The position numbers were made by a program, and so were the translations under genes. Of a stretch of 64,000 bases of DNA, positions 23,850-32,105 are shown piece by piece (within the stretch, counting starts at the first letter, position 1; each line of letters begins with the position of its first letter). The stretch comes from Emydura subglobosa (lineage: Eukaryota; Chordata; Testudines; Chelidae). Below the pieces are notes generated by a model. The model saw nothing but the letters and a program-made list of their open reading frames with translations. It ran no database searches and was not told where the DNA came from. The stretch lies in assembly GCA_007922225.1 (NCBI GenBank), contig ML680053.1, positions 12,479,036-12,543,035 on the forward strand, given 5' to 3'.

Positions 23850-24182
23850 TTAACCTGCTAAAATACTTTCTACAATATCAGCAGGAAGCAGATTGCTAAT
23901 GCCTACAACATCTCCCTTAAAATCCTTGTGCTCAACGTAAACCTTGGCCAAAGGTACAGTTACAGGGAACTCAGCCAGAGCTAATATATTTAAGCTCTTA
24001 CCAGGAAGCCTCTCTTCCTCCTTTACCAAACATTCCTTGACCAAAGTTACTTGGGATGCTGTATTCCTCCAGCCCTTACAATTTATGCCATTTACCTTAG
24101 CATCCTTAATAAACTTTTCACTACCCTCCCAACACTCAGTCCTAATACAATTCATTAGGATTTTCTTCTCCTCTACTGCCAT
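23850..24182 (-). pseudogene. Gypsy aspartic protease region, inactive
   Basis: A 110-residue minus-strand frame with a true ATG matches the organisation of the Gmr1/Gypsy protease. A VNG..CKGWRNT segment stands where the catalytic D-[TS]-G loop is expected, followed by VTLVKECLV, then a GKSL-like turn and VPLAKVYVE, and it ends LPADIVESI. In the family the enzyme cuts Gag-Pol as a dimer using an Asp-Thr-Gly triad; here the position reads Asn-Thr-Ala, so catalytic activity would be lost. It lies in the same frame as the gag C-terminal part at 24713-24474, which supports one original reading frame. Confidence 0.7.
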
Positions 24183-24473
24183 CTTTGGAGCAATAGTAGT
24201 GCCATTCAGTGGGACAAGTGGAGGTGTGGATCTTGAGGTTACTTTATATTTTGGGCAATATAATTTTATATAGCTAGGAGCCTCACAGTGTTAGTAGACT
24301 GCCTGCTTTCCTATTTGGTAGGGGACTTTAAAACCTGGCTACCTTGGGTATTTTTTTTAATCAAAGCTGAGGTTAGGTTTATATCCAATCCCCTCTCCCC
24401 TCTTAACCTGAGTGACATGGGGATTTCCCTCCTCCTGGAATCCGCATCCCCCCAGGGTCCTTGATTCAACATA

Positions 24474-25414
24474 TTACCAGGAATTTATGCAGCCTCTAAA
24501 ACAGTGGATTTTTTTTTTTTGGTCATCGATAGCTGCCTTTACCTCATCTGTAACTATCCATAACAATTGCTCCTGGGCCATCAGATCAAGCAGTGTTCCA
24601 TAATCACCTTCAGCCCTCACCTCCATTATCCATTTTCTCATAAAACTAGACATTTTACGTACATATTCAATGTAAGTGATATTATCAAACATTCTGAAGT
24701 TTTTATACTTCAACTGATAGGTCTCAGGGTAATTTTAAATCTTTTCAATACATTTTCTTTAAATTTTATATATAATTTAGCATCACTCTCTTCTATATGT
24801 CTGATTTTCCCAGTTAATCTGGTTAAAGGGATAGGTATCTGCTTATCCATTGGGATATTGTGCATTCCACATAGTCTCTCAAAGGTGGAAAGGAACTCTG
24901 CTATACATTCAGTTTCTTTATAAATTGTGCAGACTTTCTCCCACTTCCTTATGTTGGGGAGGTGAGGGATGGGGCTATACACACTGGCTGGGGAAGTTAT
25001 TTTTGCTGCTCCAGTATGCTGATCTGCAATGTTTGGGCTTCCATCTGCCTGCTGTGTGCCCTTTCCTCAATTTCTTTGCTGACTTTGACTGCTGCTGTTT
25101 GTTCCACCTGTCTTTGCAGGGCTCTTCTTGTCTGCTTTGGTCTCCCTGATCTGCAATTCCAACATCAGTCTCTGGTTCTCGTGTTCTTTCTGGGCTCTCA
25201 GGTGCTGCAGCAAGTTCCACTACGGTGTCTCCTCTGCAGTGTCTGGGACAAAAGGGTCCTCTCATTCTATGTCTGGCTCCCTTTATTCAGAACATAGGAT
25301 CAAAGCTCTCAGCTCCTGAACTGGGATTTTATTTTTATGGGATATTCCCTTCTCCTTACATAACTGCTCAATGTCTTGTCTCCCAACATCATCATATATC
25401 TGTGGGTCACTCAT
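24474..25414 (-). pseudogene. Gmr1-like gag with SCAN-related capsid segment
   Basis: The minus frame starts with ATG at 25414 and gives MSDPQIYDDVGRQ and a LCKEKGI..ELR helix pair. A charged helical stretch (AQKEHENQRLMLELQIRE) follows, then a capsid segment with FLSTFERLCGMHNIP and LTRLTGK. In-frame stops occur at 25280-25282, soon after that, and near 25100. Near 24713 the frame shifts by one and continues as YIEYVRKM and GDYGTLLDLMAQEQLL, the part that resembles the SCAN domain. Gag forms the particle shell. Published work derives the vertebrate SCAN domain from a Gmr1-like capsid, which fits what is seen. It is a dead copy, not a SCAN-zinc-finger host gene. Confidence 0.75.
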
Positions 25415-25686
25415 TTTGTCTATTCTTTAACCTTTAAAACTCTCAATATCAAGTTTAAAATTTAACAGCGCTGAGGTTATGATCTATCACCTTAATTGGC
25501 CTGTGGTATGTGAATCCTGCCAAGCCTTCACCAGTGTCAAGTTGTCCTGCAGTGACTCAAGAACATGAGTACCAACCTCAGGGCAGACTGTTAAGAACCA
25601 GGGCTCAAACCGCAAATTGGTTGTGAATTATATACTTAGATTTCACCAATCAAGTGTAAACCTCTCAGGCACTATCACAGCCTAAC

Positions 25687-26605
25687 TGTCACAGACAGTC
25701 CCGATAGATACTCCGATCTATCTTATCACCTAGGCAAGCTTGCCTTTATGACAGATGGTTCCTTACACCAAAAATAACAATATTCAGGTTTATCCCACTC
25801 CCAAAAACCAGTAATTTATCCCAGCTCAATTTCACCTTAGATCTCAAACCAAAGACAATGCTTGTATCCATTACTATATTAAACTGTTTAACAGTTTATT
25901 AACTAGGAAAAGGAAATGAGAGTTATTTACAAGGTTAAAGCATGTATACATAAATGACTTACAGTCTTAAGTTTCAAAAAATAATAGACTTCTATAATAA
26001 GAAAGCTATATAAGCATTTTAGGGCTAACCCAGGCTAAGCACTGGGGATCTCTTGCTTATACCTAGACAACCTTGCCCTCCCCCCCTTAGAGTCCAAGCA
26101 GCAAAGCGATACAGTTCCTCTTTGTTAGGGTTTTTTATTCCTCTACCCTTCTGCTTCAAGTTGCAAATTTGGCTCTTGGAAGGAAGTCACATGCACATCT
26201 CCTCTTCATGGGGAGGGGTGGGAGTAGGAGTGGCAGAGAGAACAATTAAAAAGTATTTTGTCCTCTGATGTTTCACAATAGTTCATCTAGTGATGATGGG
26301 CCTTCTTATTGAAACTAGTATTTCACACTGGTTAATGCGTCTCTCCTGTTTGGTGAATTACAGTGACAGAGCAAACACTTAAATATTACCTTATAGCATG
26401 GAATACAGATATTATAAGTGAGATTAATGCATGCAGCAACTTAGAAGCATTTCTTAAAGTCTAAACACATTCTTATAATTCTAATACTATTTTAACAACA
26501 TTAATACACAGATGAGCTAGACTAATTCCAGCTATGTATTTGCCAGTGTATATTTGAGACCTAGAGGCCTCGGTATGAGCTGGTACCTGGTCTGCCAGTA
26601 TCACA
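25687..26605 (-). repeat. LTR of the Gypsy remnant (gag-proximal copy)
   Basis: Read on the minus strand it starts tgtgatactggcagaccagg at 26605 and runs about 0.9 kb. It contains an AATAAA signal (plus-strand tttatt at 25895-25900) and ends near ctgtgaca at 25687, a TG..CA pair. The leader and gag ATG follow at 25414. The 3' boundary is uncertain by up to ~80 bp because I could not confirm a primer-binding site. Confidence 0.65.
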
Positions 26606-27396
26606 CTTAAGTCTCACATAGCAGCATCTGCGAATAACACTTTCTAAAATCTCCACTTGGCAAGGACACCCATCTTGGCAAATGAAGAGCTGGCTTCAGT
26701 TACTCATGTCTTTCAGCATGGATTTCAGCAATGCAATAGACCTGGGATGAAACCTTCAGCACTTTGGAAACTCCAACTAGTGGAGAATGCTGCAGCATGT
26801 TTTCTCAGCAATAGAGGCTAGTGTGAACATATCAAAGCCATTCTCCATTCTCTCTCATTGGCTTCTCAGAGTATATTGAATCAAGTTCAAGGTCTCATTC
26901 CTTATCTTCAAAGAACTCCATTGCTTGTGCCCAGGTTATCTAAAGATTGTCTAAAGCTTAAGGACAAATATCGTGGTTGACTCTCTGAGCATAATGGACA
27001 TCTCTACAATAAGAGTAAAGATCATCTGTGTGGAAGACAGAACTTCCTCCAAGGGTGGTGTAAGACTGCGGAATGAACTCCCCCAGAAACTAAGAACCAC
27101 CACAAAAATCCCCACTTTCCACTCCAAGTGCAAGGGTCACTTCTTTGATCTTGCCTCCTCTAATATAAAAAAGATGGGGAAAAGATACATTTCTATTTAA
27201 AAGAAGGACCCCAACTTTCAGAAGAAGAGACTTCACTGCACACATTTCTCTCTGGGGAGAGGATGAGAGAACAACCTATACATGATGGATGTGTAGTCAC
27301 ATTGCTTAATGCACTATTGGAAAGCGCTCAAATACCAGAGTGGTAAGTGTGGTGTGAAAACCTGAATAGAATAGAATAGAACAGAACAGAATAGAC
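26606..27396 (+). pseudogene. L2-clade LINE reverse transcriptase, right half and 3' tail
   Basis: This continues the L2 ORF after the Gypsy insert. Seen in order: SHIAAS..TF near 26612, VTHVF near 26700, LQLVENAAA-like near 26770-26800, HIKAILHSL near 26830, an FKV..L..LH..CPGYL region near 26890-26945, and RLRNELPQKLR near 27063-27095 with FFDLAS near 27140. The element ends in a pentanucleotide tail of aatag/aacag repeats at about 27364-27396, as L2-clade elements often do. Stops and shifts are frequent, so the copy is old. Confidence 0.82.
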
Positions 27397-28100
27397 TATA
27401 AAATGCTAATTATCTTTCCCCAAAGATTGAGTATGTTAGCATTGGGTGCTCCCCCAATGAAAAGGGCTTGAGTAGGAGCAGTAGGTAATTAGACTCTTGA
27501 TACTGATATAGTTACAAAAGTAAAGATATTAGACCCTAAGTTCCATAATTATTGTTAAGTAACATCAGTCACATTTTTCAGTGAAAAGAGAAAGTGTAGA
27601 CAAATCCTTTCAACTGTTTAAACTGAATGGGGCCAATTTCATAGCAAAGGCTGTAGAGAAGTCTAATTAAGACCTTTTTTGGTTTACAAAGCACTAAAAT
27701 ACTTTTATTAGTATCCCATGCAATATCAAATCATTAAAATTAAACTACCAATGACAAAAATACATGAATAAAGTGCTGCTTGTGATGTTTTTACACTGTG
27801 GTTGTTTATGTCCTTATTTACAAACCTGCATTGGATTTTCCAGACATTAGTATGAATTTCTAGGGTTCTAGCATGTGCGTGATTAAATAACACATTTTAG
27901 TGTATATATTTTTTGTAAAAAAATATCGCTTCTTTGTGAATTACATAACAAAGCTTTATATTTCATCAGTAACACAATCTTTTATGCTGTAGCTGATCTG
28001 ATGTTATATGATAATATAAGCTCGTCAAGTCAGAAAAGCTTATTTATTGATAGAAGATCAATTTTTGAGTATTCAACTTGTACAGTAAACATTTTGTTAT
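27397..28100. other. Intronic sequence, nothing recognised
   Basis: AT-rich; no supported feature. Confidence 0.45.
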
Positions 28101-28541
28101 ACTGTAGAATCTCAATAGACCCTCAGAGTTACAAACACCAGAGTTACAAAGTGACCAGTCAACCAGGCACCTCCTTTGGAACTGGAAGTATGCAACAAGG
28201 CAGCAGCAGAGACCAAAAATACACAAACAAAACAAACAAACAAACAAGGCAAATATAGTTCAGTGCCGTGTTAAACATAAACTACTAAAAAAATAAAGGG
28301 AAAGTTTAAAAAAAGATTTCACAAGGTAAGGAAACTGTTTCTGTGCTTGTTTCATTTAAATTAAGATGGTTAAAGACAGCATTTTTTTTCTGCATAGTAA
28401 AGTTTCAAAGCTGTATCAAGTCAATGTTCAGTTGTAAAATTTTGAAAGAACAACCTTATGGTTTTGTTCAGAGTTATGAACATTTCAGAGTTATGAACAA
28501 CCTCCATTCCCAAGCTGTTCATAGCTGTGAGGTTCTATTGT
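28101..28541. mobile_element. Tigger-like (Tc1/mariner) nonautonomous element
   Basis: The left end ctgtagaatctcaatagacc and right end gtgaggttctattg are inverted relatives and each is bordered by a TA. Subterminal repeats of cagagttac/cagagttat occur at both sides (28125-28148, and about 28470-28500), as for transposase-binding sites. The interior has an AAAC microsatellite (28217-28247) but no transposase. The TA target and the end sequence suggest the Tigger/pogo group; the name is inferred. Confidence 0.6.
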
Positions 28542-29280
28542 ATTGCACAATTCATGGGAGATGTCAACATGCTGATCTATTTGCTACACCGAACCTCCTT
28601 TTTAGCTAGATTCTATCATCTTTTGGCCATCTCTACCCTGCAAAGATGTATCATGTTAGAAAACATGTTAACTAACATGTTGTAACTAACAGAATGTTAA
28701 ACATGATTTTTGCCTTTATTTTGGATAAGCACAGTCTGAGTCATGTTTAAAAATGTAGGTGGACGTAGTTAGTCTCTGGGATTAATCATAACCAACAAAT
28801 ATGCTTTTCAACATCGTTTGTCCCTATCTCCACTGCACGCTCAGTTGTGTTTAATATTGTGTTAGTTAAAATTTGTTATTTAACATGTTAACTAACATGA
28901 CACATTTTCCCAGTGAAGAGATGGCCTTACTCACACTGAATATTCCCTTAGTCCAAGAGTAGCTCCATTTTCTTCAGTGATATTACTTGCAGAATAAGGT
29001 ATTACTCAACCTGGGTAAATGTTGTGGAGTCTGGCCCTTTAAAAGTCAATTTTTTATTGTTACTATCTCTACTTTCACAATTCAAAATACACAAAATACA
29101 CAATTCCAAAAGGTTCAGTTTACCTTCTTATTTATTACAGGTTTTCTATCTAAAAGGATAAAGATCAACAGAGTTCAGTTTGGGCCCTATTCTTTGAGCA
29201 GAGACATAGTTTTTTTCCCTCTTCTTCCTGAAAATAGTTCCTTCTTGCCAAGATTTACAAAGTAGGGAAACACAGTCTAA
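28542..29280. other. Intronic sequence, nothing recognised
   Basis: Several taacatgtta-type short palindromes at 28655-28690 and 28870-28895 may be a worn MITE. Otherwise unrecognised. Confidence 0.35.
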
Positions 29281-30180
29281 GTGGAGCTACTATAAAGTGG
29301 GTACATCATAGGTTGGAAAACCGATTCCAGAGAGTAGTTATCAGTGGTTCACAGTCAAGTTGGAAGAGCATATCGTGTGGGCTCCCACAGGGATCAGTTC
29401 TGGGTCTGGTTCAATATCTTCATGAATGATTTAGATAATGGCATAGAGAATACACTTATAAAGTTTGTGGATATACAAAGCTGGGAGGGGTTGCAAGTGC
29501 TTTGGAGAATAGGATAAAAATTCAACATGATCTGGACAAACTAGAGAAATGGTCTGAAGTAAATAGGATGAAATTCAATAAAGACAGATGGAGAATACTC
29601 CACTTAGGAAGGAATAATCAGCTGAATAATACAAAATGGGAAAGACTCTCTAGGAAGCAGTACTGCAGAAAGGCATCTGGGTTCTTAGTAGATCACAAGC
29701 TAAATATGAGTAAACAGTGTGACACTCTTTCAAAAAAAGCAGACATCATTCTAGGATGTATTAGCAGGAGTTTTGTAAGCACAAGAAGTAGTTCTTCCAT
29801 TTTACTCTGTGCTGAATAAGACTCAGCTGGAGTATTGTGTTCGGTTCTGGGTGCCATATTTCAGGAAAGATGTGGACAAATTGGATAACGTCTAGAGAAG
29901 AGCAACAAAAATGATTAAAGATCTAGAAAACATGACCTCTGAGGGAATATTGAAAAAATTGAGTTTGTTTAGTCTGGAGAAGAGTTGATAATAGTTTTCA
30001 AGTACATAAAAGGTTGTTTTAAGGAGGAGGGAGCAAAATTATTCTCTTTAGCCTCTGAGAATAGGACAAGAAACAATGCCCTTAAATTGAAGCAAGGGCA
30101 GTTTGGGTTGGACATTAGGAAATACTTCCTAACTGTCAGGGTAGTTAAGCAGTGGAATAAATTGCCTAGAGAGGCTGTGG
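29281..30180 (+). mobile_element. CR1 LINE copy B, left part (split by DIRS)
   Basis: This is a plus-oriented CR1 of a different subfamily from copy A. It is 5'-truncated near gtggagctactataaag (29281) and ends exactly at gaggctgtgg (30180), where the DIRS element begins. The CR1 resumes at 36434. It covers RT from the LPQGSVLG region to the LPREAVE block. Confidence 0.92.
29385..30180 (+). pseudogene. CR1 reverse transcriptase remnant (copy B)
   Basis: Plus-strand frames at 29502-29819 (MENRIKIQHDLDKLEKWSEV, MKFNKDRW, LVDHKLNMSKQC, ILGCISRSF) and 29985-30180 (KGCFKEEGAKLFSLAS, LDIRKYFL, WNKLPREAVE) are consecutive parts of CR1 RT. The catalytic FADD site near 29462-29475 is destroyed: the DNA reads aagtttgtggatatac, one base short, so the frame shifts through the motif. 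More shifts separate the pieces. It cannot encode an active enzyme. Confidence 0.88.
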
Positions 30181-30208
30181 AAAACAGGGTTACTTACCAG
30201 TAACTGTT

Positions 30209-30308
30209 NNNNNNNNNNNNNNNNNNNNNNNNNNNNNNNNNNNNNNNNNNNNNNNNNNNNNNNNNNNNNNNNNNNNNNNNNNNNNNNNNNNNNNNNNNNN
30301 NNNNNNNN
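30209..30308. other. Assembly gap of exactly 100 N
   Basis: Positions 30209-30308 are N. A run of exactly 100 is the usual placeholder for a gap of unknown size. Comparison with the internal complementary region suggests that only about 15 bases (the counterpart of 30531-30545) are missing if the hairpin arms are collinear. Confidence 0.9.
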
Positions 30309-30433
30309 TTGCTCATATCCATTCCAATATAGGTGTGTGTGCGCCCCGTGCACAGATTCCCGGAACTTTTTTCCCTAGCAAGCCCCACAGGGCCAGCTCA
30401 GGTGCCCCCTGGAGTGCCGCACTCATGTCGCGG

Positions 30434-30439
30434 TATAAA
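30434..30439 (+). promoter_or_regulatory. TATA-like box in the 3'-side inverted terminal repeat
   Basis: The sequence cggtataaagggc lies in the terminal repeat and faces into the element on the plus strand, antisense to its genes. It is the mirror of the TATA at 36289-36294. Promoter function is inferred. Confidence 0.5.
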
Positions 30440-30512
30440 GGGCGCTGCTGGCCCCGCGGACCCCCAGTCCCTTCTTTCTGCTGACTCCGACAGTGGGGCC
30501 GGGGGGTGGGTT

Positions 30513-30614
30513 TGGAATGGATATGAGCAACACATCTCGAAGAACAACAGTTACTGGTAAGTAACCCTGTTTTCTATCTTCGAGTGATTGCTCATATGCA
30601 TTCCAATATAGGTG
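30513..30614. repeat. DIRS internal complementary region (circle-junction imprint)
   Basis: Bases 30546-30573 are the exact-length complement of the outer left tip 30208-30181, and 30513-30530 complement the start of the left terminal repeat after the gap. Bases 30574-30614 complement the outer right end 36433-36393. The two halves abut at 30573/30574 (cctgtttt|ctatcttcg), the sequence expected if left and right ends of the element are joined head to tail. This is the hallmark region that DIRS elements use in rolling-circle-like replication of a circular intermediate. Confidence 0.9.
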
Positions 30615-30647
30615 ATTAATTAGCCATACCTTGGAGGTGGGTAGGAG

Positions 30648-32105
30648 TTATCGGTGACCTGCTCTTGACAGCATGGCTCTGCCGAACCCCGCATCTTCCC
30701 TTGCCTGCTCTACGATGGCGTAGTGCGACGTGAACGTATGGACCGACGACCAGGTCGCTGCTCTGCAGATGTCCTGCAGGGGCACCCGCTCCAGGAAAGC
30801 CGCAGAGGAGGCCTGGGCTCTAGTTGAGTGTGCCCTCACCGCACCTGGAAGGGGCACCCCTGCCTGCTCATAACATGCTTTGATGCAGGCGGTAATCCAG
30901 TTGGAGATTCGCTGGGTGGAGACAGGTGAGCCTTTCATCCTGTCCGCTACAGCCACGAAGAGCTGTGTCGACTTCCGGAAAGGCTTGGTCCGCTCAATAT
31001 AGTAGGCCAAGGCTCACCTGACATCCAGCGAATGTCCTCTCCTTTCCTCCACCGAACCATGGGGTTTTGGAAAAAACACAGGCAGGAAAATATCTTGATT
31101 ATAATGGAACTGGGACACCACCTTAGGCATAAATCCTGGGTGGGGCCTGAGCCAGACCTTATCCTTATAAAAAACAGTGTAGGGGGGCTCCGAGGTCAGT
31201 GCCCTTAGTTCGGAGACCCTCCTAGCCGAGGTAATGGCCACCAGGAAGGCTACCTTCCAAGACAGAAGGAGAAGGGAGCATTTGGCCATGGGCTCGAAGG
31301 GGTGTCTCATCAACATGTTAAGGACCAAGTTGAGGTCCCAGGGCGGCACCGGGTCCCGGACCTGAGGGAAGGTCCTCTACACCCCCTTAAGGAACCTAAC
31401 TGACATGGGGTGAGAGAATAGGGACCGCCCATCCATCGGCTGGTGGAAAGCCGAAATGGCTGCCAGGTGTACCTTGAGGGAAGCCAGGGCCAAGCCCTGC
31501 AGCTTAAGGTGTAGTAGGTATTCTAAGATAGCCTGTATGGGTGAGAGACTCATCTGTAAACCCTTAGATTCTGCCCACCCCGAAAACCTCTGCCACTTAG
31601 CCCTGTACGTAACCTGCGTGGATGGTTTTCTGCTACCCAGGAGAACCTGCTGGACCTGTAGGGAACAGGCCCTCTCTCCCTCCGTCAGCCACAGAGTCTC
31701 CAGGCAGTAAGGTGGAGGGAGTCCAGGTCCGGGTGCAACAAGCGCCCCTGGTCCTGGGAGATCAAGTCGCATCATCTGGGTAGCGGAATCGGCTCGGTGA
31801 TGGAGAGGTCGAGCAGCATGCTGTACCAATGCTGTCTCAGCCACGCTGGGGCGATGAGGATGATGTTCGCCCTGTCCCTCTTGATTTTGAAAAGGACTTG
31901 GGGCAGGAGCGGAATGGGGGGGAATGCGTACATTAGGCCCCCTGTCCAGTCTATCAGGAATGCATCTGACAACGAGCCTGGCTCGCGACCCCTGAGCGAG
32001 CAAAACCTCGGGCATTTCCTGTTCCAGGCTGATGCGAACAGGTCTAGATGGGGAACACCCCACCTCTGGAAGATTAAAGTCACTATGTCCTGGTGTAAGG
32101 ACCAT
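30648..32105 (-). pseudogene. DIRS tyrosine recombinase, two nonsense codons
   Basis: One continuous minus frame starting with ATG at 32105 encodes the recombinase. It is broken only by TAG at 31379-31377 and TGA at 31016-31014. The front overlaps the RT frame. A core-binding part follows (SRKPSTQVTYRAKWQRFSGW), then the catalytic domain: Arg in TSARRVSEL (about 31223), the His-x-x-Arg box in RAHSTRAQ, and the nucleophile Tyr in TFTSHYAI. In the family this enzyme inserts the circular DNA copy by a Tyr-linked exchange without target duplication. Both stops are explicable by single C-to-T changes (CAG to TAG, CGA to TGA). All catalytic residues I can place are present. Confidence 0.87.

Larger units (their letters stand above)
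22983..26605 (-). mobile_element. Gmr1-like Ty3/Gypsy retrotransposon remnant inserted in the L2 LINE
   Basis: The insert carries, in minus order, an LTR (26605 to about 25687), a leader, a gag region (25414 to about 24474) and a protease region (24182-23850). It ends with a plus-oriented fragment of the same LTR (22983 to about 23305). No reverse transcriptase, RNase H or integrase region was seen, so the back of pol is deleted. The two LTR pieces are inverted relative to each other, which is not how a normal provirus ends. Both L2 junctions are sharp. Confidence 0.8.
30181..30487. repeat. DIRS terminal repeat, 3' side (contains the assembly gap)
   Basis: The outer tip 30181-30208 (aaaacagggttacttaccag...) is followed by 100 N and then by the inverted terminal repeat proper from 30309 (ttgctcatatccattccaat) to about 30487. 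It matches the reverse complement of about 36234-36414 closely, including the gtgcacagattcccggaact and tataaagggcgctgctggcc blocks. Confidence 0.9.

Noticed and set aside
24474..25414. Reading the SCAN-like segment as a host SCAN-zinc-finger gene
   Set aside because: In-frame stops, a frameshift, an adjoining protease remnant and a flanking LTR show it to be a dead Gypsy gag; no zinc fingers are nearby.
28655..28895. Clustered taacatgtta palindromes as a binding-site array
   Set aside because: Spacing is irregular and the sequence is AT-rich. More likely a worn MITE or chance.
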